Positions 25,214 to 33,360 of a DNA stretch of 64,000 nucleotides are shown piece by piece. The notes beneath the pieces are model-generated. The model was not told the origin of the DNA, ran no database searches, and saw nothing but the letters and a program-made list of their open reading frames with translations. The translations under genes and the position numbers were made by a program. Source of the DNA: Rhodospirillales bacterium (lineage in GTDB: Bacteria; Pseudomonadota; Alphaproteobacteria; Rhodospirillales; Magnetospirillaceae); assembly GCA_019455065.1 (NCBI GenBank), contig JACFNC010000004.1:248001-312000 (forward strand). The letters are read 5' to 3'. The stretch's first letter is position 1. Each line of letters opens with the position of its first letter.

Positions 25214-25612
25214 TCAGATCGCGATGAGTTCGCCGTCTTCGGCGTCGGCCAGGAACTTCGTCAATCCCAATGGCCCATCGAACAAGCCGTCCACCAGATT
25301 GTCGACCGTCCACTCCTTCAAGTCGAGAATCATCGAGCACGCCCACATCTTAAGGTCGCCGAGCGCTTTGCCCTGGCCGAATAAACCGAGCGCGTCGGGA
25401 ACGTTCTTCTCCTTGAAAATTTTGGAAATCTCGCCGCCTTGATAGCGCTCGGCGGCGCTCTTCCCTTTTTCGAAGGCCAGCACGGCGTTCATGCTGACGA
25501 AAACCTGCACCGGACGGTCGGAAACGGCGGCAACCGAAGCGGTCATGGCGGCGATCTGCAGTTTCTCGTGTTCGCCGGAACTGAGGACGATGAACAAGGT
25601 CTTCGACGGCAT
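25214..25612 (-). CDS. DsrE-family protein
   Basis: DsrE/F-like protein of 132 residues without signal peptide, starting MPSKTLFIVLSSGEHEKLQI. Cys92 in KMWACSMILDL is the likely persulfide cysteine. The start is supported by gagagaggg. It is the first gene of dsrE-tusA-sqr-DUF1641 and would hand sulfur to the adjacent TusA. It is distinct from the dsrE of the dsr cluster. Confidence 0.87.
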   Translation of the reverse strand: MPSKTLFIVLSSGEHEKLQIAAMTASVAAVSDRPVQVFVSMNAVLAFEKGKSAAERYQGGEISKIFKEKNVPDALGLFGQGKALGDLKMWACSMILDLKEWTVDNLVDGLFDGPLGLTKFLADAEDGELIAI

Positions 25613-25910
25613 TTGGCTCCCTCTCTCGCTTGGCCGGCCGCCAGCTTATAAAACAGGTTCGGCCGTGTACAATGGTAAATCACATTGTGGAGAGTGGATT
25701 TTTGCCTCTCGCCATTCCCAGGTCAAATAACCAACTGAGTTACAATGAAAAGTCGGCCCACTACCCATTTCGGCAGGGGTGCCCGAAGGTCAGGCCTCGG
25801 TAGGGCAACCGGCATGCCAGGGCGCATGGCCGGGGAGTGGGGGCCCACCAGTCCCGTTCGGCTGGGTGCTGCGGGGGCTCCGTGTGGTGCCGGTCCCCCC
25901 ACGGCCGTGA
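25613..25910. promoter_or_regulatory. Upstream region of the dsrE-tusA-sqr operon with an N8 palindrome
   Basis: A 298-base gap without a credible gene. It contains the perfect inverted repeat ACAATG-gtaaatca-CATTGT at 25669-25688, about 57 to 76 bases upstream of the DsrE start. The 8-base spacer matches the layout of persulfide-sensing ArsR-type operators. No clear terminator for the upstream DUF2189 gene was found. Confidence 0.4.
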
Positions 25911-26699
25911 TTAGTCCACCATGGCCCGGTAGGCGTGCCATGAGGCGTGGGCGACCAGCGGGAAAGCGACCACCAGCCCCAGGAAGAACGTGGCCAGGCC
26001 GACGCCGGTGATCACGGCAATCATCGCCGCCCATCCCACCATTACCTGCCAATTCGCTCGCACTGCCTCCAGGCTGGTGAGGGCCGCCGTGCCGGCGGAC
26101 ACCTCGCGGTCGAGCAGCATGGGCAAGGCCACGACGCTCAGCGCGAACACCGCAGCCGCGATGGCGCCGCCCATGGCTGTGCCGATGACGAGGAACGGAA
26201 TGGCCGCCGGCGCCGTCAGCACGTCGAGAACGAAGGTGTCGAAGGACAGCGGCGTGCCTTGGAAGAACAGGGCGAACAGCAGCAGCGAAAGCTCGAACCA
26301 TGCGAAGAAGGCGATCATCAATCCGACGCCGAAGAACGCGATCTGGCTCGGATTTCGCCGCCAGGCGGCCAGGGCGTCGGCCAGTGTCACCGGTTCGCCC
26401 CGCTCCAATCGGCGGCTCACTTCGTACAATCCCACCGCAACCAGCGGTCCGAGCAGGACGAAGCCGGCACCGAGGGGAAGGATCAGGCTTCCCAGCCCGA
26501 GCCACATCAGCCCCAGCGCGAGCACGTAGCCGGCCGCGACCACGGCCGCGCCATAGGCGAAGGAAACGCCGGGGGCCCGCAGGATGTCGGCCCATCCCGC
26601 GGCCAGCCATGCTGCGGACTGGTCGACGGTCACCTTGCGGATGACCGCGGCATCGTCGCCGTGGCGGTTGAGAGCCTCGCCTGGTGCCGATGCGCGCAT
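25911..26699 (-). CDS. DUF2189 integral membrane protein
   Basis: Membrane protein of 262 residues with about six hydrophobic helices and the opening VIRKVTVDQSAAWLAAGWAD typical of DUF2189. The middle segment YEVSRRLERGEPVTLADALA and the later WQVMVGWAAMIAVITGVG are also family-like. The Met at 26699 is chosen because agggagg lies 5 bases upstream. DUF2189 genes often lie near cytochrome oxidase genes, as here, where the oxidase-like operon begins divergently at 26917. Function unknown. Confidence 0.8.
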   Translation of the reverse strand: MRASAPGEALNRHGDDAAVIRKVTVDQSAAWLAAGWADILRAPGVSFAYGAAVVAAGYVLALGLMWLGLGSLILPLGAGFVLLGPLVAVGLYEVSRRLERGEPVTLADALAAWRRNPSQIAFFGVGLMIAFFAWFELSLLLFALFFQGTPLSFDTFVLDVLTAPAAIPFLVIGTAMGGAIAAAVFALSVVALPMLLDREVSAGTAALTSLEAVRANWQVMVGWAAMIAVITGVGLATFFLGLVVAFPLVAHASWHAYRAMVD

Positions 26700-26916
26700 T
26701 GGAACCTCCCTGGCCGGTTTCAAAAGAGTGTGGCGACTGGCGGCCGGGAAAGGAAGGGTGCTTCAAACGCGATTAAGAGTTATATGCGTGCACGGATCGG
26801 CCTCGCCGCCCGGCGCGCCGCGCGCCCCGCCGATTTTGCTTGGTTGTGGCCGGCCGAGTCGGTTAATACGCTGCCTGCGAGATCGTCTCCTCGCCGGTTG
26901 AGAGGTGAGCGCGACC

Positions 26917-27030
26917 ATGAACCGGGGGCCCGGCTTCCGCCTGAACAAGTGGGTTATGCTCGCCGTTATGGTGGCCATCGCCATCGCCCTCTACGTCGCA
27001 AGTTTTCTGCGCGTCGCCAATCCGGCCTGA
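26917..27030 (+). CDS. 37-residue single-helix membrane protein
   Basis: A short frame, MNRGPGFRLNKWVMLAVMVA, with one hydrophobic helix (about residues 12-30) and a basic N-terminus. gaggtgag lies 8 bases upstream of the ATG. It ends 22 bases before the DUF420 gene and shares its strand, so it probably belongs to the heme-copper operon as a small subunit or assembly peptide, like the short peptides of other oxidases. No family is recognised. Confidence 0.5.
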   Translation: MNRGPGFRLNKWVMLAVMVAIAIALYVASFLRVANPA

Positions 27031-27052
27031 CGATGGTTGCTGGAACGGGGTA

Positions 27053-27484
27053 ATGACTTTCGCCGACGTCCTGCCGCATGTGACCGCGACGCTCAACGCC
27101 GTCACCATCCTGTTCCTGCTCGCCGGGTTGTATTTCATCCGGCGACGAAACCGGGATGCCCATCGGGCCGCCATGATCGGGGCGGTTTCGCTGTCGGTGG
27201 CCTTTCTTGCCGCCTATCTGCTGTACCACTTCACGTCGCCGATCTTCCGCTTTGCGGGCGAGGGCGCGGTCCGGCCGATCTATTACGCCCTGTTGATTTC
27301 GCATGTGGTGCTTGCCGCCGCCGTGGCGCCGATGGTCGCGCTGACCTTTCTGCGAGGGTTGGGCGGGCGCTTTACGGTGCATCGGGCGGTGGCGCGCTGG
27401 ACGCTGCCGGTGTGGCTGTACGTCTCGGCCAGCGGCCTGATCGTCTATGTGATGCTCTACCACGTCTATCGACCGGTGGCCTGA
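27053..27484 (+). CDS. DUF420 membrane protein
   Basis: A protein of 143 residues with four hydrophobic helices. Conserved DUF420 features are LPHVTATLNAVTILFLLAGLY, HRAAMIGAVSLS, YLLYHFTSP and WTLPVWLYVSASGLIVYVM, with several histidines in or near helices. DUF420 proteins accompany heme-copper oxidases and some act in heme or oxidase maturation. The stop is one base before the subunit I ATG, so translation is probably coupled. Confidence 0.85.
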   Translation: MTFADVLPHVTATLNAVTILFLLAGLYFIRRRNRDAHRAAMIGAVSLSVAFLAAYLLYHFTSPIFRFAGEGAVRPIYYALLISHVVLAAAVAPMVALTFLRGLGGRFTVHRAVARWTLPVWLYVSASGLIVYVMLYHVYRPVA

Positions 27485-27485
27485 G

Positions 27486-28901
27486 ATGCTGCACAGCCGC
27501 GATCCCCTGGCCGGCGCGCCGGCTTCGGCTTGGTTGACCGCCTACGATGCGTCGCTGACGGCGCCGCTGCGCCGCGAGTTGCGCGGATGGTCCCTGCTCG
27601 CCGTCGGCTCGCTGGCGGTGGCCGGGGTGCTGGCGCTGCTGCTGGTCATGTCCCGCACGCCCAAGCTTCAGGATCTGCTGCCCTGGCCGTGGGAATCCTT
27701 TTTCTACACGGCCCTCGTGACCCACGTGGTGTTCTCGTTCGTGGTCTGGTACGTGGCGTTCCTGGGCGCCGCGGCGGTGCTGGCGACGGCGCGCTCGGCG
27801 GCGGGCAGGCCGCGGCTGGCGGCGCTGGGACCGGCCGGGTTGTGGCTGGGGGTGGCCGGCGCGGCGCTGCTCATCGGCGTCACCCTGGCCGACCAGGGCG
27901 AGGCGTCGCTGAACAATTACGTCCCGGTGCTCAGCCATCCGCTCTACTACGCCGGGCTCGCGATCCTGGGCGTCGGCGTCGCCTTGCCGGTGGTCAGGCT
28001 GCTGGCCAATCCGGGTCGAATCGGAGATACGGTCGAGTTCGGGGTGGCGGCCTGCGGCGTGGCGTATCTGGTGGCGCTTCTCTGCTTCGTCATCGCCTGG
28101 ATGTTGCTGCCGCCCGGCACCGACATCGCCGCCTTCAACGAGCGGCTGTTCTGGGGCGGCGGCCATGTTCTTCAGTTCGTCAACACCGGCCTGATGATGA
28201 TGGCCTGGCAGTCGCTGGCGGTGATGGCCTTCGGCGAGGCGCCGGTGGATCGCCGCCTGTACTGGCTGCTGATGGCCGGGCTGGTCGTCTTCGTGCTGCC
28301 GGGTCCGATCTTCTATTTCACCTTCGACATTCTCGGCCTGGCGCATCGCTACGCCTTCACCGACCTGCTGTGGTACGGGCTGTCACTGCCGCCGGCGGTG
28401 ATGATCCTGGGCGTCTTCGTGCTGCTCTGGCGGTGGCGGGGCACATGGCCGTGGCGGTCGCCGGCCTTCCTTGGCCTGATCCTGTCGGTCCTGGTGTTCG
28501 CGGTGGGCGGGGTGTTCGGCTTTTTCCTTGGCGTCAGCGACACCCGCACGCCGTCGCACTACCACGCCGTCATCGGCGGGGTGAACCTGGCCTTCATGGG
28601 GCTGATGGTGGCGTTGATGCTGCCGGTCCTGGGGCGCGCCGTGAAGACCGGACGTTGGGTGTGGGCCCAGTTTTGTCTGTATGGGTTCGGCCAGCTCCTG
28701 TGGTCGGTGGGAATGTTCCTGGCGGGGGCGGCCGGCGTGCCGCGCAAGACCGCGGGCGTCGAGCAGGGGCTGGACAGCGTCGGCAAGCTGGTGTCGATGG
28801 CGATGACCGGCACCGGCGGACTGATCGCCGTCCTGGGCGGCATTCTGTTCATCTGGTTCGCGTTGCGCCGCCTGCTGGCGCGGGAGGCGATCGATGGCTG
28901 A
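27486..28901 (+). CDS. Divergent heme-copper oxidase/NO-reductase-like subunit I
   Basis: Membrane protein of 471 residues with about 12 helices and the heme-copper framework. His80 (THVVFSFVVW) is the likely low-spin heme ligand, His227 (WGGGHVLQF) one metal ligand, and His358/His360 (PSHYHAVIG) the heme ligands of helix X. The usual His-His pair of helix VII is His287-Arg288 (GLAHRYAF). The residue four after His227 is Phe231, not the cross-linked Tyr of oxygen reductases. Loss of these residues is a mark of NO-reductase-type members. The next gene encodes a CuA subunit. Function as a NO reductase is inference. Confidence 0.8.
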   Translation: MLHSRDPLAGAPASAWLTAYDASLTAPLRRELRGWSLLAVGSLAVAGVLALLLVMSRTPKLQDLLPWPWESFFYTALVTHVVFSFVVWYVAFLGAAAVLATARSAAGRPRLAALGPAGLWLGVAGAALLIGVTLADQGEASLNNYVPVLSHPLYYAGLAILGVGVALPVVRLLANPGRIGDTVEFGVAACGVAYLVALLCFVIAWMLLPPGTDIAAFNERLFWGGGHVLQFVNTGLMMMAWQSLAVMAFGEAPVDRRLYWLLMAGLVVFVLPGPIFYFTFDILGLAHRYAFTDLLWYGLSLPPAVMILGVFVLLWRWRGTWPWRSPAFLGLILSVLVFAVGGVFGFFLGVSDTRTPSHYHAVIGGVNLAFMGLMVALMLPVLGRAVKTGRWVWAQFCLYGFGQLLWSVGMFLAGAAGVPRKTAGVEQGLDSVGKLVSMAMTGTGGLIAVLGGILFIWFALRRLLAREAIDG

Positions 28902-29433
28902 CGCGATGGCCGCCATCCGCGGCCGCCTCCCCCTGCTGCTGACGGCGCTTGCGCTGGTCGCATTGATGGTCGGCATGCCGACCTGGCGCTACGACGACCG
29001 GCCGGAGTTTCCGCGTTACGCCATCTCCACCGACGCCTTCGAGGCCAAGGTCGACGCCATGGTCCGCGACCATTCCACCGGGGCGGAGGAGGACGGGATG
29101 CCGGTCGTCCACCCGCCGCCCGGAGACGTCTACTTGCTGGCCCGCCGCTGGCAGTTCTACCCGGTCCTGGAACTAGAGGCGGGGCGCAGCTATCGCCTGC
29201 ATGTGGCGAGCGTGGACGTGCTGCACGGGTTCCACGTCGGCGATGTCGACGTGTTGCTGGTTCCCGGCGCCGCGACCGTCGTCCCGTTCAATCCCGGCGC
29301 CTCGGACCGGCCGGTCATACAGTGCAGCGAATTCTGCGGGCTGCGGCATAATCGGATGACCGCGTGGGTGCGTGTGGTGCCGGCCACTGCGGCGCCTGAC
29401 CAACATCAAGGCGCCGCGGCGGGGGCTCGCTGA
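28894..29433 (+). CDS. CuA-containing subunit II of the heme-copper enzyme
   Basis: Subunit II-like protein of 179 residues with one N-terminal membrane helix (LPLLLTALALVALMVGMP) and a cupredoxin domain. The CuA ligands are visible: His in DVLHGFHVG, then CSEFCGLRHNRM, giving C-x3-C-x3-H-x2-M. It overlaps the end of subunit I by 8 bases. A CuA site implies electrons come from cytochrome c or a cupredoxin rather than directly from quinol. Length is short compared with most aa3 oxidase subunits II, similar to ba3-type. Confidence 0.85.
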   Translation: MADAMAAIRGRLPLLLTALALVALMVGMPTWRYDDRPEFPRYAISTDAFEAKVDAMVRDHSTGAEEDGMPVVHPPPGDVYLLARRWQFYPVLELEAGRSYRLHVASVDVLHGFHVGDVDVLLVPGAATVVPFNPGASDRPVIQCSEFCGLRHNRMTAWVRVVPATAAPDQHQGAAAGAR

Positions 29434-29500
29434 TTATTTGGTTTTCCCGCGCACTGCAATCGGTCAAAGTGGTGGCGGCCGCGCTGGGCAGGAGGGGGTG

Positions 29501-30355
29501 ATGACTTTTCGCGACTACGTGCAGCTCATGAAGCTGCGCATCGGCGCGATGATCGCGCTGACGGCCGTCATGGGCTATGCCGCGGTCGCCGACGAGATTC
29601 GCCTGCCGCAGATCGGGTTGCTGGTCGTCGCCATGCTGCTCGGCTCGGCCAGCTCGGCCGTGTTCAATCACTTCTACGACCGCGACATCGACCGCCTGAT
29701 GGCGCGCACGGCGAGCCGGCCGCTGGCCAGCGGCGCCATGTCGCATCCCTCGGCGGTGCTGTCCTTCGCCGCCGTCCTGCTGGTGCTCGGGCTGGGCATC
29801 GCCGTGGTGTCGTTCAACATGGTGGTGGCGCTGCACCTGTTCCTGGGTGCCTTCATCTACGGCGTCGTCTACACGGTTTGGCTGAAGCGCCGGACGTCGC
29901 TCAACATCGTCATCGGCGGCGCCGCCGGCAGCTTCGCGGTGCTCGCCGGAGCCGCCGCCGTCGACCCTGGCATCTGGCTGCTGCCGATGCTGCTCGCCGT
30001 CACCCTGTTCCTGTGGACGCCCAGCCATTTCTGGGCGCTGGCCATCCTGCTGCGCGAGGACTACCGGCAGGCCGGGGTGCCCATGCTGCCGGTGTTGGTG
30101 GGGGATGAGAAGACCGCCAAGGCGATCTTCGTGAACAGCGTTCTGCTGGTGGGCTCGTCCCTGCTGCCGTGGGCGCTGGGCGAACTCGGCGCCATCTACG
30201 GCGTCGGGGCGGCGCTGCTGGGCGCGGGCCTGCTGTGGGCAAACTGGAAGCTGTTGCAGGATCCCAGCCGCCTGTGGGCGCGCCGCAACTTCCTGGCCTC
30301 CATGCCCTATCTGATGGGTCTATTCATCGCCATCCTGGCCGACGTGCATCTCTGA
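29501..30355 (+). CDS. ctaB: Protoheme IX farnesyltransferase
   Basis: UbiA-family membrane prenyltransferase of 284 residues that makes heme O from heme B. Diagnostic motifs are NHFYDRDIDRLMARTASRPL (first Asp-rich loop) and WTPSHFWALAILLREDYRQAGVPM. The ATG has aggaggggg upstream. It is the last gene of the heme-copper operon, which suggests that the enzyme uses heme O or heme A. No ctaA is seen in the window. Confidence 0.93.
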   Translation: MTFRDYVQLMKLRIGAMIALTAVMGYAAVADEIRLPQIGLLVVAMLLGSASSAVFNHFYDRDIDRLMARTASRPLASGAMSHPSAVLSFAAVLLVLGLGIAVVSFNMVVALHLFLGAFIYGVVYTVWLKRRTSLNIVIGGAAGSFAVLAGAAAVDPGIWLLPMLLAVTLFLWTPSHFWALAILLREDYRQAGVPMLPVLVGDEKTAKAIFVNSVLLVGSSLLPWALGELGAIYGVGAALLGAGLLWANWKLLQDPSRLWARRNFLASMPYLMGLFIAILADVHL

Positions 30356-30378
30356 GCGTCGGGGTTTTTCCGGCGCTC
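30354..30378. terminator. Hairpin between convergent ctaB and rsgA
   Basis: GAGCGTCGG (30354-30362) pairs with CCGGCGCTC (30370-30378) with one G-T pair, around a ggttttt loop. It overlaps the ctaB stop codon. No T run follows, so termination strength is unclear. Confidence 0.4.
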
Positions 30379-30386
30379 AAGCTTGG

Positions 30387-31475
30387 TCAGGGCTGTTGGC
30401 GCGACTTCGCCTCCTTCATCACGCGGCGAACCATTTTTCCGAAAGCCACGTCCTTGGCGCGACGTTCGGCGAGGCTGGCCGAGTTGAAGGCGTCCTCCGC
30501 CAACAGCTTGCGCCAGCGGAGAAGGCGCGCCGCATTGACGCGGCCATCGTCGATCGCCGCGCGAATGGCGCAGCCAGGTTCGGTTTCGTGCTGGCAATCG
30601 CTGAAGCGGCACTTGGCTGAAAGCGCCTGAAGATCCTCGAAGACGTCGGCGATGCCCGAGGCGGTATCGGCCAGTTGCAGTTCCCGCATGCCGGGCGTGT
30701 CCAAAACGAGGCAGCCTCCCGGTATCAGATGCAGTTCGCGGCGGGTCGTCGTGTGCCGCCCTTTGGCGTCGTCTTCCCGGATGGGCTGTGTCGCGATGGC
30801 TGGCGTTCCGGCGAGCGCGTTGGTCAACGTGGATTTTCCCACACCCGAGGACCCGAGGAACGCGACTGTCCGCCCCGGCTTGCACCACTCCGCCAAAGCC
30901 TGGGTCGGTTCATCGCCCCTCGCATCGAGGGGGACCACCGGAACCCGGTCCGAGAGGGCTCGGGCCGCATCGATATAGGCTTGAGGGTCTGCCACCAGGT
31001 CGGTTTTCGTCAGGAGGATGACCGGCGGAATTTCCGCCTCGAACGCGAGCGCAATGTAGCGTTCCAGCCGGGCGACGTTGAAATCCTGGTTGCAGGAAGC
31101 GACGATGAAGAGCGTGTCGATGTTCGCGGCGATCAGTTGCACCTGCCGGTCCGTGCCGGGTGCGCGCCGCTTGACGACGCTTTTTCGGGACAGAACGCGG
31201 CTTGACCCGGGCTGGGTGCAATCCAGTAGCAGCCAGTCGCCTACGGTGGCGTCCGGGCGAGGCGGGATGATTCGGTCGATGGCATCGCCGACGACATGCA
31301 GGCCGCCGCGATGCACCGCGACGACACGCACCGGGGGTGTTTTGGTCAGCGCCTCGAGGTCGATCTGCTGCGCGAAAAAGGGATCCCATCCGAGCGTCTC
31401 GAGCGTCGTCGGGCCGCGCCTGGCTTCGCCGGTTTTTGCGCCGCCGGGAAAGAATGCTGAGTAGTCGCGAACCAT
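30387..31475 (-). CDS. rsgA: Ribosome small-subunit-dependent GTPase RsgA
   Basis: Circularly permuted GTPase of 362 residues that acts in late 30S ribosome maturation. In order it has an OB-fold N-domain, the G4 motif LLTKTDL, the P-loop GSSGVGKSTL, the switch region GRHTTTRRELHL, G3 LDTPGMRE, and the C-terminal zinc-binding CRFSDCQHETEPGCAI. It is a housekeeping gene placed between the sulfur regions and probably transcribed alone. Confidence 0.94.
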   Translation of the reverse strand: MVRDYSAFFPGGAKTGEARRGPTTLETLGWDPFFAQQIDLEALTKTPPVRVVAVHRGGLHVVGDAIDRIIPPRPDATVGDWLLLDCTQPGSSRVLSRKSVVKRRAPGTDRQVQLIAANIDTLFIVASCNQDFNVARLERYIALAFEAEIPPVILLTKTDLVADPQAYIDAARALSDRVPVVPLDARGDEPTQALAEWCKPGRTVAFLGSSGVGKSTLTNALAGTPAIATQPIREDDAKGRHTTTRRELHLIPGGCLVLDTPGMRELQLADTASGIADVFEDLQALSAKCRFSDCQHETEPGCAIRAAIDDGRVNAARLLRWRKLLAEDAFNSASLAERRAKDVAFGKMVRRVMKEAKSRQQP

Positions 31476-31525
31476 GGCGGAGATTCCCTACCAGAACGCG
31501 TGATTGCACAGTGGTCGCGACGCAG

Positions 31526-32308
31526 CTACGCCGGCGCCACGCCTCGCTCGCGCTTCTCGACCCTGAGCATCGACAGGAACAGGCAGGCCGCCGCCCAAAG
31601 CAGGGCGACGGACAGGGCGATCAAATAGTCGCTACGCGTGAACAACTCGGCCGGGCCGGCATAGAACGGGGCGCGGATGAGCGTCAGCGCGTGGGTGACC
31701 GGATTGGCCTGCATCGGCACGTAAAGCCAGGTCGGCACGTTCTGGATCGGAAACAGGGCGCCGGATAGCATCCAAAGCGGCATCAGGAACACCATCATCA
31801 CGGCATGGAAGCCGGACGTGCTGCGCATTCCCCAGGCAAGCAGGAAGCCCAGCGCGGTGAAGCCCACCGACGTCACCACGAAGGCCATGAGCAGCAGCAG
31901 GAAGCTGCCCATGCCAAGGCCGAGGCCCAGGAACGGCGCCGCCAGCGTGAACAGCAGCACCTGCGCGAGCGCGATGCTGGAACCACCCAGCACCTTGCCG
32001 AGAACGATGGCCAGCCGGGACACCGGCGCCACCAGCACGCTTTGCAGAAAGCCCTGGTCGCGATCCTCAATGATCGTGATCGACGAGAAGATGCTGGCGA
32101 ACAGAACCATCATCAGCATCACGCCGGGATAGAAGTATTCGAGATAGCTGGCTTCCTCCATCCCGGGTGCCCGGAACGATCCGGTGAACCCGGCCCCGAG
32201 AAATATCCAGAACAGCACCGGCTGCGCCACGGTGCCGGCGACGCGCTGCGGCTGGCGGATGAAGCGGACGAACTCCCGCTGGGCGAGGGAAAGGATGACC
32301 CTGATCAC
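31526..32308 (-). CDS. ABC-2 type transporter permease
   Basis: Membrane protein of 260 residues with six helices, opening MIRVILSLAQREFVRFIRQP and containing the ABC-2 stretch LQSVLVAPVSRLAIVLGKVL. It overlaps the ATPase gene by four bases (ATGA), so the two form a translationally coupled exporter of the NodJ/DrrB class. The cargo is unknown. It lies downstream of dsrN on the same strand. Confidence 0.88.
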   Translation of the reverse strand: MIRVILSLAQREFVRFIRQPQRVAGTVAQPVLFWIFLGAGFTGSFRAPGMEEASYLEYFYPGVMLMMVLFASIFSSITIIEDRDQGFLQSVLVAPVSRLAIVLGKVLGGSSIALAQVLLFTLAAPFLGLGLGMGSFLLLLMAFVVTSVGFTALGFLLAWGMRSTSGFHAVMMVFLMPLWMLSGALFPIQNVPTWLYVPMQANPVTHALTLIRAPFYAGPAELFTRSDYLIALSVALLWAAACLFLSMLRVEKRERGVAPA

Positions 32309-33276
32309 GTGCCGGTCCTCTCCAACTCGATCGGCCGCGCCGGCTGGCGCGCACCGGTGGTCAGATGCACGAAAACGTCCTCGAGCGCCGGCTGTTTGAT
32401 GGCGATCGCCACGATGTCCGGCCGATAGCGGGCAAGCACGCCTTCGAGCAGGGGCAGGCTCTCGCCGTTTTCGGTCTCCTCCAGGCGCAGCTCGTCGCCG
32501 TGGCGGCGCACGGCCAGCCCCATCTCGCGACCCATGCGCTCCTCCAGCGCGACCGGGTCGCGCGCCTGAATCACCACCATCTCGCGGCCCAGCATGGCGC
32601 GCAACGCCTGCGGCGTATCGAGCGCGAGCAGGTGCCCCTTCATCATGATGGCGACCCGGTCGACGTCCTCGGCTTCCGAGAAAACGTGACTGGTCATCAG
32701 CACCGTCATCCCGCGCTCGCGCTGGATGGCCGACAGCGCCTTGAGGAAATTGCGACGGCTATTGGGGTCGAGGCCGGTCGTCGGTTCGTCGAGCAGCAGC
32801 AGGCGCGGGCGCGTCAGCAGCACCTTGGCCAGTTCCACCTGACGCGCCAGGCCTCCCGACAGCGTATCGACCCGGTGGTCGAGGCGCCCGCCGAGATCGG
32901 TCCACGCCATGGCCTCGTCCATCCGCTCCTTGAACACCGCGCCGCGCAGCCCGTAGAGGTCGCCGTGGATGCGCAGGTTCTCGATCACGCTCAGATGCTT
33001 GTCCACCGCGGGACTCTGGAACACCACGCCCATGATCTCGCGCACGCGCCCGGGCTGCCGGAACAGATCGAAGCCGCCGACGGCGACCTCGCCGGCGCTC
33101 GGCATGGCCATGCCGCACAGGATACGGAACAGGGTGGACTTGCCGCTGCCGTTCGGCCCCGAGAGGATGCAGAACTCGCCGTCCTCGATTTCGAGGCTGA
33201 GATCCGAAAGAGCCTGATGCGGGGGCTGCTTGCGAGTGCCTGGATAGACGTGGGTGAGGTTACGGATGGCGATCAT
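32305..33276 (-). CDS. ABC transporter ATP-binding protein
   Basis: ATPase of 323 residues with Walker A GPNGSGKST, signature LSGGLARQVELAK, Walker B LLLLDEPTTGLDP and the H-loop MTSHVF. A C-terminal extension of about 90 residues after residue 230 is typical of DrrA/CcmA-type exporters. It pairs with the overlapping permease. The start is 84 bases downstream of the dsrN stop, so it could be read from the dsr transcript; this is not proven. Confidence 0.9.
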   Translation of the reverse strand: MIAIRNLTHVYPGTRKQPPHQALSDLSLEIEDGEFCILSGPNGSGKSTLFRILCGMAMPSAGEVAVGGFDLFRQPGRVREIMGVVFQSPAVDKHLSVIENLRIHGDLYGLRGAVFKERMDEAMAWTDLGGRLDHRVDTLSGGLARQVELAKVLLTRPRLLLLDEPTTGLDPNSRRNFLKALSAIQRERGMTVLMTSHVFSEAEDVDRVAIMMKGHLLALDTPQALRAMLGREMVVIQARDPVALEERMGREMGLAVRRHGDELRLEETENGESLPLLEGVLARYRPDIVAIAIKQPALEDVFVHLTTGARQPARPIELERTGT

Positions 33277-33360
33277 TGTCTGAACATATTGGGCGCGGCG
33301 GACAAAGGTGCATCTATTTCATACCGCAATGCTCGTGTCCATGCGCAGGCTTCGATTTCG

